Positions 9,320 through 19,364 of a stretch of 20,268 bases of DNA are shown here, piece by piece; positions within the stretch are counted from its first letter, which is position 1; every line of letters begins with the position of its first letter. Made by a program: the position numbers and the translations under genes. The notes beneath the pieces are model-generated. The model was given only the letters and a program-made list of their open reading frames with translations, did no database searches and was not told the DNA's origin. The stretch spans positions 39,193 through 59,460 of the forward strand of contig NWUY0300009192.1 of assembly GCA_004151065.3 (NCBI GenBank), given 5' to 3'. The stretch comes from Larix sibirica. Lineage: Eukaryota > Streptophyta > Pinopsida > Pinales > Pinaceae.

Positions 9320-10271
9320 TTGGATGATGAGAGATATTATTTCCATCATAATTAGAAGGTGATCATGAAATTGAAATCTATGCACTTGAGAAATCACTTG
9401 AGTGCTCACTCCAGTATCATCTCAAGAGATCACTGGACAATATTGAATTTTTGTTTTGTTGCTCGAATCAAACAACAAAAACGATGATCATGAGCATTCA
9501 AACAAAAACCTATTTTATAAGTTCTCTGCTTTTTGGTTTCCCCCCTACTTTTGATTGATTCAACAAAGAGGTTTGATTGCTTGAGCACTCAACTATGCAC
9601 TCTAAGTAGATCAAGTTTATGCCTTGATTGAACCTGCTCATGATCTTTAAAAATTAGGAAGAAGCATTAATATCTAAGATCAAGCTTCGATCAGTTCTTG
9701 AGCACATGTATGAAATGGGTCTGCTTGAGCATAGAAGTTGAACATGATCCCTGATTGCTTGAGAACTCAACTGAGCACTTTGAGTATCATGGATATATTG
9801 AGTACATATATTAGGTATGAAAAGCGCTTGAGCATTAACATTTAGCACTTATACATTATTAGAGAAAATGATCACTTAATCAATAACACTCTTAGACATT
9901 GAAATTTTATGATATCTTCTCTTGTTGAAGGATCTTCATAGAATATGATGGAAAGTATCGACGAGTCTTGGAAAGCACCTACTTTCTCTATATTAGTTAT
10001 AGGAGAGTGCCCACAAATTTATTTAAAATCCATAGTAAACGTCTCGAAATTGAGAAGCTCAAGCACATCCAATTTCCTTCCCCTGCATTGAATCATCAAA
10101 TAAGCCTCAAAAGGTAAGGGTAGTGGTATATAGCTCTATTGATAGAGGTGTATGCAACAAATAATGTTTTAATGGTTCTAGGAACTGCCATTAATGGAAC
10201 TCTTAGTGCATTAGCCATGGGAGATATGCATACCAGATTGTATGCACTATGTGTGTTGTTGAATTGTACAA
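9320..10271 (+). repeat. Diverged third copy of the motif cluster and conserved module
   Basis: Clear homology to 1085-2030 begins near 9320 (shared string AATTAGAAGGTGATCATGAA) and continues through the motif cluster and the conserved module at 10018-10150. Substitutions and small indels are common, unlike the left blocks, so this is an old copy. The minisatellite part (1-1085) is absent. Confidence 0.85.
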
Positions 10272-10839
10272 AGAAAACAAAACTAATATCCAAAGAAATC
10301 AATTATTTTTTGTTAATATCAACAACAATAGATATAAAACAATGAATTTCTTCCTGTACAACAAAACAAGGGACCAACCATCGATAATACATGCACCCAA
10401 TGACTCTCATATACAAAAACAACACAACCCTCCATGCACAGAAAAACTAGATGGGACATAAACCCTAGCCCACAAATCCAAATCCACACATGCACGCACA
10501 CCAATCCAATTGCACATAGAGGGAAAAAGGTAAACAAGTCATGGAACCAATGAATAAGGTTGTTTAAGTGTTTCCTCTAATATGACAGAGCTAAAAGGAA
10601 AGGGATGAAACATGAACCCTAAGTCTATTTGGAAAATAGTAGCAATCAAATGCAAGCCTATACTTGTAAGTTACCATTCCATAATTCAAACAGGTAAATT
10701 CTACAAGAAACATATTGAAATTCACCAATAAAAATACAGGGAAATTGCACTAGGAAATACATGCATTTCAATTTCACTAAAACATAAATCAACTTTCATT
10801 GTCAACAAATTTGTATCAACGAAAAAAATTGTGACTCAA
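10272..10839 (+). repeat. Tandem unit A3
   Basis: Diverged counterpart of unit A, about 568 bp to the next anchor. It has the same order of landmarks, including the GTTAATATCAACA stretch and an ACTAGATGGGACATAAACC segment. Confidence 0.8.
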
Positions 10840-11165
10840 CAAGCACACCTAATATCCAAACATATCAACTACTTTTTTAATATCAAACAACGATAGTTGT
10901 GAAGCAAACCCTAGGCCACCAACCCAAATCCATGCACCCGCACACACCAATCCAATTCCACACTAGGGGAAAAAGGGTAAACAAGCCATACCACCAACGG
11001 AAAAGGATTCCTAAGTGTTGCCTTTAGGCTAATAGAGGTAAGAGGTAAGGGCCTATTTGATAAATTGAACTGGCAACAAACAAAATTACTATAAATGTGC
11101 AACAAAAGCATACATCTTGCAAGAAACTTGTTACATTTAAGACACATGTCAAATCCATTTCGGTG
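10840..11165 (+). repeat. Tandem unit B3, cut off by the LINE
   Basis: Matches the first ~325 bp of unit B up to GACACATGTCAAATCCATTT, then homology stops and LINE sequence follows. The remaining ~230 bp of a B unit are not recognisable after the LINE's A-rich end. Confidence 0.75.
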
Positions 11166-11204
11166 AAACCTTGAACATCAAGGACTCAGGATGAAGGACA
11201 TTGA

Positions 11205-12465
11205 CAGGCTTTGATGAGATTAAAAATAATTCTTTAATAATTTTAAAGACATATACACTGAACTGGGCAGTTCCTTAACTGGGGCAAGAGATGAGATGCT
11301 AGTCAACATTCTGAACTTAATTACCCCTGAGGAAAATAAGCAGCTTGACAACCCAATTTCAAAGGAAGAGGTATTGCAAGCCATTTGGAGTTTGCATCCT
11401 AACAAAGATCTTGGACCAGATGGCTTCTTGATTAGTTTCTTTTGAGAAAGTTGGCTTATCATAAATAAAGATCTATGTAAACTGTTAAATTGGATAGGAG
11501 GTAAGGATAAGATTAGAGCATCTAGAAATTCTTCCTTTATTGCTTTGGTTCCTAAGGATACTCATCACACCTCCCTATCTAGAGTTTAGTTGATATCCCT
11601 TTGCAAATCGACTTACAATATCCTCACTAAAATACACGCGATTAGAGTTAAAACACTCCTAAAGATCATATAAGAGAACCAAGGTGGATTCCTTTCGCAT
11701 AGTCAGGTTATAGATAATATTGTCCTCATTCAAGCATTTCTAGACAAGTTTAGGGTATGATTATCAAGCTAGATCTACCAAATTATTTTGAACAGGTATA
11801 GAACAACTTCAACTATGGTGTGCTTGAGCATATGGTGTTCTCATCTCACTTTATTAAATGGATTCGAGTTGTATTGGAGGTTGTGGATGGCCCCTTTGGT
11901 TAATGCTAGGTCTACCTCCTTCTTCCATGCTTTGCATGGGGATTCAACAAGGATGTCATTTATCCCCTTTCTTGCATATTATCATGGTAGAAACTCTTAC
12001 AAGAATCTCAACAAAGAATGAGAGGAAGGTAATCTTATTAAAATTCTTATTACTAGAGGTGTCAAGGCAATCAACCATGCACAATTTTTTGATGATACAA
12101 TCTTTATTGGAGGTGCCACAATTTTAAATGCAAAAATATTAAAAAATATATTGGATTCCTTCATTGAGGCATATGGAGGGAAGCTCAATTTGAACAAAAT
12201 AAAATTATATAGTTGGAATATCCATCTCATGTATTTGGTTTTCTAGGGTAGACTAAATTCTCTTCTTTTAAATGTTTGGGTATCCCCACTGTGCTTCAGA
12301 GGTATAAAGCATTGGATTGGAAAGGCATTCTTCTCAAAATCAAATCTAAGGTTCAAGCTTGGGGTGTTCAAGAGATAAACCTGGCCGATAAGATCATTCT
12401 TATAAGGTTAGTCCTTTCCTCCTTCCCTCTTTTTTGTGTTCCTATTTGTTAGCGTGAGTAAGGAT
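11205..12465 (+). pseudogene. LINE reverse transcriptase domain, broken
   Basis: The core polymerase domain of an L1-type ORF2. Visible family motifs are ISKEEVLQAIWSLHPNKDLGPDGF (in two parts at about 11360-11430), FIALVPKD, LISLCKSTYNILTKI, ENQGGF and DNIVLIQAF. The first catalytic aspartate region is IIKLDL at about 11760, followed by FIKWIRVVLE, GIQQGCHLSPF, and AQFFDDTIFIG with FFDD at 12085-12096. KCLGIP lies near 12270 and ADKIILIRLVLSSFP near 12385. Stops at 11443, 11587 and 11671, and frame changes near 11755, 11890, 12010 and 12260, rule out a functional enzyme. The catalytic DD pair itself is preserved. Confidence 0.85.
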
Positions 12466-12466
12466 A

Positions 12467-12751
12467 ATGAATTCTCTTTGCAAGGATTTAAGAAATTTCT
12501 TGTGGAAAGGAGACAATACAAATAAGAAGAAATTTCATTTAGTTAAGTGGGACATTGTCAAATCCCCTAAGGATAATAGGGGACTTGGCATCAGAGAACC
12601 CAATTTTATGAATATTGCTATGGGGGCTAGGTTGTTCTGGAGGTTGGTTTTTGGTAAGAAGGAGTGGTGGAAGGAAATTGTAAATAAAAAATACATAAAG
12701 GGACCATGTCTTCATTGTGGAAAATTGTGCATGGGAAGGACGTGGCTTTGA
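12467..12751 (+). pseudogene. LINE ORF2 thumb/connection segment
   Basis: An uninterrupted 94-codon piece of the same ORF2. It carries the usual plant LINE string LRNFLWKGDNTNKKKFHLVKW, then PKDNRGLGIREPNFMN, and RLFWRLVFGKKEWWKEIVNKKYIKG. It begins at an ATG only by chance; it is an internal part of the parent polyprotein. It is the best preserved segment of the element. Confidence 0.8.
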
Positions 12752-12802
12752 GATTTTGGGGTTGTGTAAAGTAGAAGGAAAGATGATATAGGATGGGCTG
12801 TA

Positions 12803-13400
12803 TTGGATCCTTGGAAATGGGAAGAGGATATGTCTATGGGAAAATATCATTTAGGTAGTGCCCCACTTTCCAATTGTGTTGGGTTAGCCAATCTCAAAAT
12901 TTGGCTATTGGGTATTGGCGTTAAAATGCTCCACGACCTTTCAAAATGGGATAACATAGGGATATGGAAGAATCTTGCAATTCCTACTCATCTGCCACAT
13001 GATTATGAGTTGCTACTCACCTTGCTCCAAGGCACTGCCTTGATCAACCTAAAAATCAAAGATAGTAGAGGATGGAGATCAACACTATGTCCAGGAAGGA
13101 TATGTTCTACTTATTTGATCCCTCCCCACCCTCCCTTTTCCAGGTTATGGAGAAAAATTTGGCATGTTGATGGCCTTCCCAAATTAAATTCCTTTTGTTG
13201 GGTTTTAGTTCATGAGAAAATTTGACAGCAAAGAATCTCAAAAAAACACAAATTATGGGCCCTTCATGGCGCACTCTCTGCAAGCAAGAAGAGCAGATGA
13301 CCAAGCATATCTTCCTAGAATGTGAATACACAAGCGATATTAGAGGAGCTAAATATGAGGGTCATTTCACTTACTTTGGAAGGGGATCTTCTTAACCTAG
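12803..13400 (+). pseudogene. LINE ORF2 zinc-knuckle (zf-RVT-type) region, broken
   Basis: The frame 12803-13225 covers the linker (DSRGWRSTLCPGRICSTYLI) and the start of the zf-RVT-like region (LWRKIWHVDGLPKLNSFCW). After TGA at 13223 the homology resumes in another frame from 13225. There it reads GPSWRTLCKQEEQMTKHIFLEC, matching the usual C-x2-C...HxFxxC pattern, except that the first cysteine position is an arginine (codon CGC). The region then ends at a TAA near 13393. Confidence 0.75.
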
Positions 13401-13727
13401 AAGGATAGCTATGCACGATCTATGGAGTATGTGTCCTCCTTGACCAGAATTTGGACAACCTTGCCTAAATATGTATGTTATAAAATATGGATATAACCTA
13501 AAATAAGGAAAACCTTTGAGGTAAGCTTCATTGCTCCTACCAAGACTGCATTGAGAGTTAAATATATTCTTTGTGAGGCCCTCCTCTCCAGAGAACTAAA
13601 TGAGCTTACGCAGGAGCCTCTTATAGATTTGGAGAAATTGTGGGCCAAAGAGTTCCTCCTTGGGAGCATCTTTCAGTCCAAATGTTCTATTATAATACTC
13701 ACTCCATCTCCCTCATAGAAGTTAGAT
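13401..13727 (+). pseudogene. LINE ORF2 linker between zinc knuckle and RNase H
   Basis: A degenerate remnant. The string KIWI-stop-PKIRKTFE near 13484 resembles the common plant LINE motif W-K-E-R-N-x-R-I-F. The following frame reads EALLSRELNELTQEPL and LEKLWAKEFLLGSI before a stop. It is continuous with the neighbouring ORF2 parts. Confidence 0.55.
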
Positions 13728-14137
13728 ATGAACCCCAAAGAATTCCAAGAATGGATTTCCATACAAATATTTCATAAGTTATTATTTGATGGAGCTTCAA
13801 AGGATAACCCTGGGGCGGCAGGTGGAGGGGGCGGGGGTGTGGAAAATACGAATTGGGCACGGGAATTTCAACAAACAACTAGGATGAGAGATATGCTTTG
13901 TTCATGGGTTTGGATTTCATTGTCTCCCTTGAAATTCATAAAGTTTTAATCTTGGGAGACTCTCTCCTAGTCATTTCACAAGAATGTAAAAATGAGTGTA
14001 AAAAGGGCTCAACTAGTGGACAACTACAAAGCATAATCATTGGACTTGTCGATAAGCTTGTAAATCAAGCCATCAACTTGGAAAGGGGTTTTATAAATCA
14101 AAATGGGGGTTGTATACAAAGGCGATTTCTCCTCTAA
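13728..14137 (+). pseudogene. LINE-encoded RNase H domain, broken
   Basis: Plant-type RNase HI-like domain at the ORF2 C-terminus, which degrades RNA in RNA-DNA hybrids. KLLFDGASKDNPGAAGG at about 13776-13826 gives the first catalytic aspartate (FDGAS, Asp codon 13788-13790). A frame change then leads to TNN-stop-DERYALFMGLDF, with the expected glutamate at 13886-13888. VLILGDSLLVIS follows, with the GDS aspartate at 13958-13960. I could not place the last catalytic aspartate. The glycine stretch after NPGAAGG is expanded by a G-rich tract at 13814-13842. Confidence 0.8.
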
Positions 14138-14558
14138 TGGTTATATCACAATGAATACTCTGCATAGAAGACAGTTGGTTCTTTATTTTAAGAATTCGAT
14201 ACTCACCCTCTGCCATACTTAACTCCATGCATGTGAGAACTTTCTCGAAATCCTTTGGTTATTTCTCTCAGGAGATTTCTTTTATGGTGTTTTATATTGT
14301 GCCATCTGTTCACTATGGGATATCTCGATAAGGAGATATCCACTTTGTTGGTTGAATCTTCAATTTGTGTTCGAATGGGAGGAATGATTACCATCATGGA
14401 CCAGGTAATAAAATATCTTGCTATGGTTTTGATCTTGTTCATCTATGTTGCTCCTTTAAGAATTTTGGGTTGGCACCGTGTTGGTTGTTTTTTTTGTACC
14501 AATGTTTGGGGAGCTAAGGAAAGTGCTTAGTGTTGCAATGGAGGGCTCGAGCTAGGGT
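14138..14558 (+). other. No gene; LINE 3' region
   Basis: Sequence between the RNase H remnant and the next frame. Several short open frames exist, but none shows a domain. It is assigned to the LINE only by position. Confidence 0.4.
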
Positions 14559-14909
14559 ATGGGTTTGGGTGAGGTTCGAAGAAGTATACTTTATTTGCAG
14601 GATGTGATTCAAAGGCTAAATTTCAAGATTGACATTGTTATGGTTGTTGTAGAGAAGGTGTCTTTGCACATCTCTCATCTAGGGGCTCACATCGAAGATT
14701 CGGAAACCCAATTGTGTGAGCAGGGAGGCCAATTGGAGCACTTGACCAACATCATTGAAATTCATCAGGAATTGATAATGGGAGGTCATTCTCAAAATGT
14801 GAAGCATGTGGATTCCAAGGTGGTGGAAGAGCATTCGGTGCAACAACCTTTCTTCACGGTGGTCAAAATTTCCAGTTCCCATGGCCATGGAAGTATGTTG
14901 TGGCTATAG
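14559..14909 (+). other. 116-codon open frame with coiled-coil-like pattern in the LINE 3' region
   Basis: The frame begins MGLGEVRRSILYLQDVIQRL and continues with regularly spaced hydrophobic residues and many Glu, Gln and His residues (for example QGGQLEHLTNIIEIHQELI, residues about 55-75). This looks like an amphipathic helix or coiled coil. It lies after RNase H, where plant LINEs usually have only a 3' untranslated region. Coiled coils are typical of LINE ORF1, but ORF1 should lie upstream, so this is not a normal ORF1 position. It may be a transduced 3' flank, an unusual third frame, or chance. No family is recognised. Confidence 0.3.
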
Positions 14910-15351
14910 CTCTCTTTAAATTCCATTTTATGTGGTTTTTTTTAACTCTTATGTCAGGGAAATTTGTTAGGGCTTATAGTTATCAGTTCGGTTTGAAAAA
15001 TGTTGTAGTAGCCTTAAAGGATTTGGACAAGGAAAAAAAATTTGATGGGACTCTCTTGGATAGCGAGCATTTTTTTGTTCTTGAACAGTTTGTAATTTAT
15101 CAACTAATTTTCCCATCCTTTTAATGAACAATCATAACCATTTCTGTTAAAAATAATAATTATACTCTCTGTACATTTTTAAAAATTCAATGATTACCTT
15201 TGTTCGATGGACATTATTGTTGGGATGGAAATGATTAGCTTTGTTTGATGTCATTTCCTTGACCATCTCCTTGTACACTTTTTTAAACATCCCTAACAAC
15301 ATGTTTCAAATATCACCTAGTTTGTCCTTTGGAATTTGATCAATCTTCCCC
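14910..15351 (+). other. No gene; probable LINE 3' untranslated region
   Basis: A 74-codon frame at 14900-15124 has no recognisable domain. The stretch ends in TTGATCAATCTTCCCC followed by the A-rich segment taken as the tail. Confidence 0.4.
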
Positions 15352-15374
15352 AAAAAAGAAAAACACAATAAAAA

Positions 15375-16415
15375 GTCACTTAAAATATATCAAAATAAAT
15401 ATAGGAAAAATATTAATTTGGTAATTTTTTGGACTAATATATATGCATATTATAGAAATATGTTTAGGAATAATCATTTTGAAGTGATTTTTTTTGTTGT
15501 TGTATGTTTTTGTTGTTGTATGTTTTTGCTATTGCAAGTTTTATAAGTCTCATTGATCATTGCTCCAAAAACACTTGTTGTAGTTTATATATAACTTGAT
15601 TATTGAAGTCATTAGATTGATTTTTGTATTGTATGTGAAAAAAATGTCTATATGTTCTTTCCACTTTATCAAAACTTTTATTTTCTCATTAATTTCCAAC
15701 ACCTAAGGACAATATTCAATAATGTGAAATCAAATGTTTGAAACATATTAGCTATTACTATCAAGAAGTACATTATTAATAAAAATACAAAGTAAAACTT
15801 CATATTAATCACCTTTTGATCCATTTAATTCTTATCTTTATCTTTTATGCTCTTTTCCACTCAATTGTGAACTATCTTTTGAAGTTCATACAAGTTTTTA
15901 CTCTCCATGACACACATTATTTAAACCTACAAATAATTCAAATATATTACTTTTATATTAAAATTAAAAAAAACTTACCATGTCATCTTTTTTGGATGTA
16001 CTTCCCTCATGCTCATTTCTATATGTTTTTCACTATAGTAGTCTTCTTTTATTATTAATAAAAGATACGCATAATGAAATACACAAATTCTAATAGAGTT
16101 ACACATGAATGTCTTGTTACTATATAGTGCACATTGCTAAACTTGAATTTTTTTTTAAACAAGCAATACCAAATGGCACATTTTACAAAAAATTGCATTG
16201 GTGTGTGCTTATTGTACATTGTGCAACACAAACCATGAAAGCATTTAAAAAAAACTAGCATCAACGAGGTTTAGAATCCAATGCAATGAGTGGTCTCAAT
16301 CCAACATTTACTCCAAACCCCATATATAAAAAAATATACAATGTCAATAATATCCATTGCCTAAAATTTATATGAATGTGAAATTGTAGAGAAAATAAAC
16401 CCCTAAAGCTAAAGT
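15375..16415. other. No gene; AT-rich intergenic DNA
   Basis: AT-rich sequence with short open frames of low complexity only. It contains the 16-bp repeat at 15491-15538. Confidence 0.6.
15491..15538 (+). repeat. 16-bp tandem repeat, three units
   Basis: TTTTTGTTGTTGTATG at 15491-15506 and 15507-15522 is identical. A diverged third unit, TTTTTGCTATTGCAAG, occupies 15523-15538. Confidence 0.85.
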
Positions 16416-16495
16416 TTGTAGCAACATAAAACAAAAATGAAGTAACAAAACAAACTTGTAGCAACATAAAAATAAAATGAAGTAACAAAACAAAC
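16416..16495 (+). repeat. 40-bp tandem duplication
   Basis: Two adjacent 40-bp units (16416-16455 and 16456-16495), both starting TTGTAGCAACATAAAA and ending GAAGTAACAAAACAAAC, differ at only about two positions. Confidence 0.85.
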
Positions 16496-16952
16496 TAGGG
16501 TTTACAATGTTGAAGATATTTTTGAAAACCTTCTATTTTCTTCCAAAATGCACACCAATAATAATGGGAATAAAAAAATTATCGATTTAATTGCTTGAGG
16601 GAAATTTTAAGTTGAATAGATGTGAAATTTCTCCTATGTAAATTTTTCTGTGACCTAAAATTATCTCATATTTTTACCTTTATCTTTTGAAAAAAAAATG
16701 AAAGAGATATTAGTTTTTTTTAGAACTTACTTTTACAAAATGAAATTCCAACTTATTTGTCACTTGATATTTTGACTCATCGATGGTAAACACATTTTCT
16801 TTTAAAATCAGTTAGACTTAAGCACATCAAAGCACTATATTGACTTAAATGCATGACTCATATAATAATTTAATGCGCCATTATGTTTAGGATATACATA
16901 CACACCAATGCGGTGAATGCTAAGACCCTCAAAACCCTATTTGAAATTATAA
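16496..16952. other. No gene; AT-rich intergenic DNA
   Basis: I see no coding signature, RNA gene or clear repeat. Confidence 0.6.
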
Positions 16953-17136
16953 TGGTACATCTATCCCAAATCTTAGTTTAAGAATGCTATATGATACACA
17001 ATATGAATAATGTTACATCTATCCCAAATCTTATTTTAAGAATGCTTATATTTTAAGAATGTTATATAATACACAATATGAATAATGTTACATCTATCCC
17101 AAATCTTATTTTAAGAATGCTATATGATATACAATG
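16953..17136 (+). repeat. 58/75-bp tandem repeat, three units plus a degenerate fourth
   Basis: Units start at 16953, 17011 and 17086 with TG(G/T)TACATCTATCCCAAATC. The first is 58 bp. The second is 75 bp because the segment around TTTTAAGAATG is internally duplicated (17 bp extra). The third is cut short. A degenerate cousin, CACATACTTCCCAAACTTC followed by TTTTAAGAATG, lies at about 17226-17256. Confidence 0.85.
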
Positions 17137-17256
17137 ACTATCCATGCATTCATGAGTGGAAAATGTATCATTTGAAATTATACAAATAATGTTTAAACTC
17201 TCATCATTTATTTTAAAAAGGATGTCACATACTTCCCAAACTTCTTTTAAGAATGT

Positions 17257-18889
17257 AGAGATATAAGAAATAAACAGGTGATACTATTAAATGGCCATCA
17301 AAGCAACTATGTTTTGTCCAAGTACAAACCAATGTTAATTCAATTGTTTTAGGGGAGTTCTCCTTGTGTAATAATTACATAAAAGTCTAAAATAAAAGCT
17401 ACATTAAACCTCGTGTTGTTTATCTTTTCACATGTATTTGTTCCTCTACACAATTAGTAGCATCTATTTCAATTTATACCACCTTTTTATAATTGATTTA
17501 ATCACTTAAATATTATTAAATACAAACACAACATTTTATTTTATTTATATATAAATATTTTTTTTCTTTTTATAAGTTTTTTTATTATTTCATTATTTCA
17601 ATTAACATCTCTTCAATTATATTAAATACCTTCTCAGTATTTATTTACTTATAAAAATTTAGTTTATACCCTTTATGTGACAACATTCCACTATATTGGT
17701 TATACACTTTCACTCAACTGATTGTGTCAACCCATTTACTGTAAGAATGACAAGAACCTTTTCTTTCATTTTGTCTTTTTAACAACAAACAACCAATCTC
17801 ACACACCTTGCAACCTTGTTGTTTGTTCCAGGACACTCTCTTTGTTCATTTATAGTTGCTAAAACTGATTTTACAAATACAATGCACAACATTCATCTAG
17901 ATATCACACAGGTTTCTTCAACGCAACCCAAATCTTGTGGACAATATCCACACTTGGGATATGCTGGATAACGACTGATAATTCCAGAAAGAAATTGACA
18001 TCTTCATCTGTATCTGGGGATCAGTTTAGGAATTTGGCAAAAATCTCACTCTTAAAAAATGACAATAAATACAGAAGTTTTACAATTTTATTTTATTTTT
18101 TTACAGTTAGTACGAAATATAAACCATTTACCCATCAAATTCCAAACCTGCTGGGATCTTCTCAAGTTCCGCCTAATTACTGAGAGGTGACCCCTTACTA
18201 TTCACTAATATTGGTAACTTTCAGTCGTTGAAGGCCTCTCTTTTAGAAGATCATATAGGTGATTTAGGGAGCATCATATTGGGCTAGTCTCTCATGTTTA
18301 TGATATTTTTGTTTCAAATAATTCACCAAAACAGAGAAAAAGGGAGAAAATGTTTAAATGAATTTAATCACAGTGGTTGATTATATAAATTCTAAATTTT
18401 TTTAGGGCAGAAAGTTACACAAACTCTAAAATTTTAATAAAAAAATAACATTTCATCCACGACCGCTCTGATTGTCTCCAATTAACATGGATTCCTATCT
18501 GTTTGTATAAACAAAATTTTATACAGATCCAATTTAGTTTGAAAATAATAATAATTACATGAATGTCACTGATAAAACAAAATAACCAATAAGCAACTAT
18601 TTGAAGCAGAAGAACATGTCCGTCTTTTAACCGATTTTCTGTAATATGATACAACTACAGGGATGGAATTGGGGAATTTAACAAGCAAATTTCCAGTCAC
18701 TAATCTTCAATATAAAAATGTTGAAAATTGTGTTTTAAAATTGTAAGGGATGGATTGGATTTGAAATTCCAATCCAACCCAGTATACAAGTTCGCACCCA
18801 CTTACTATGATTGAGGACATTAATAATATGTTTTCATTTAGAGATGGACCACCAAATCACGTATCGATTCCCATAAATAACTGTCTGAT
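17257..18889. other. No gene; AT-rich intergenic DNA
   Basis: Contains a very AT-rich tract at about 17500-17620. It also holds an inverted repeat with 10-bp arms (17784-17793 and 17818-17827) and a 9-bp-arm hairpin at 18751-18776. The 82-codon frame at 17935-18183 has no recognisable domain. Confidence 0.6.
18751..18776. repeat. Inverted repeat, 9-bp arms, 8-nt loop
   Basis: TGGATTGGA and TCCAATCCA flank the loop TTTGAAAT. It lies about 140 bases upstream of the GC-richer island. Each arm contains ATTGG or CCAAT, the CCAAT-box core, in opposite orientations, but a regulatory role is only a guess. Confidence 0.6.
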
Positions 18890-19012
18890 CTGCAAAATTG
18901 CATGAAATTAATTCTGGAGGGGTAGAGAAAAAGAAATCAAGAACCTTCCGACTCAAATCTTCCATTATCGTCCTCTGCTTTGAAGCCATTAACCGCAGAA
19001 AAACCAGGGTAA

Positions 19013-19258
19013 ATGCCATCCATGAGTTCGCCACTGCTGAGACTCCTCTCTTCTGCGATTGGCAGCAGTTTTTTGCCGGAAGGCTGCCGTCTCACCACGC
19101 ATTCCTTCCTGGAAGGAGCGACTTCCATCCACTGCTCTTTATTTGCTGCTCCTGTCGTCTTCGGAAACGCCATTACCAGAGATTTCAAATCAAACCCTAA
19201 CTTTTTTCTGGCAAAACCCCTTCCAAAACTACTTTGCAAGCCGGAGTGCTTTAAATAA
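19013..19258 (+). CDS. Candidate first exon or fragment: transit-peptide-like open frame
   Basis: This 81-codon frame lies in the only GC-richer island of the right half (about 18890-19365). It starts MPSMSSPLLRLLSSAIGSSF, followed by a Ser-, Leu- and Arg-rich stretch almost free of acidic residues in the first 20 positions. That is the usual look of a mitochondrial or plastid targeting sequence. No mature-protein domain follows before the TAA. Another frame, 19059-19364, continues past it and ends GETNPSVEIFATPSAAGGFKVGCI, so a frameshift, splice or pseudogene is possible. GTATAT at about 19356 could be a donor site. The minus strand is also open over 18937-19272. I cannot assign a family or even fix the strand with certainty. 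Confidence 0.3.
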   Translation: MPSMSSPLLRLLSSAIGSSFLPEGCRLTTHSFLEGATSIHCSLFAAPVVFGNAITRDFKSNPNFFLAKPLPKLLCKPECFK

Positions 19259-19364
19259 CAGAAAGCATGCAAACGAATTTTGTCGGTTTGGTGAAACGAA
19301 TCCTTCGGTTGAGATTTTCGCCACTCCTTCCGCTGCGGGTGGATTTAAAGTGGGATGTATATAA

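Larger units (their letters stand above)
11166..15374 (+). mobile_element. 5'-truncated, decayed plant L1-clade LINE with RNase H
   Basis: A non-LTR retrotransposon of about 4.2 kb in forward orientation. In order, I can read the N-terminal part of reverse transcriptase, the FFDD box, the thumb/connection region, the zinc-knuckle (zf-RVT type) region and RNase H, all in the arrangement of plant L1-like ORF2. No ORF1 or endonuclease is present, so it is truncated at the 5' end, which is common for target-primed reverse transcription. The reading frame is interrupted by multiple stops and shifts, so the copy is dead. The 3' end is placed at the A-rich stretch 15352-15374, which may be a worn poly(A) tail. 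I could not find a target-site duplication. Boundaries are approximate: the 5' edge lies between 11160 and 11205. Confidence 0.85.

Noticed and set aside
3683-11165. LTR retrotransposon with LTRs at about 3683-5530 and 9320-11165
   Set aside because: The direct copies are spaced plausibly, but I found no TG...CA ends, primer-binding site, polypurine tract or gag-pol coding between them. The homology also consists of modules that recur independently (units C, D and the inverted unit).
13814-13842. G-quadruplex in the RNase H remnant
   Set aside because: Only three runs of four or more G are present; the tract is better explained as expansion of the normal glycine codons.
14559-14909. LINE ORF1
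   Set aside because: It lies downstream of RNase H, the wrong position for ORF1, and no RNA-binding or zinc-knuckle motif is visible.
15816-16058. 80-codon open frame with hydrophobic peptide
   Set aside because: Low-complexity, Phe/Tyr/Ile-rich translation of AT-rich DNA with no domain.
17935-18183. 82-codon open frame
   Set aside because: No recognisable domain, and the composition does not differ from flanking non-coding sequence.
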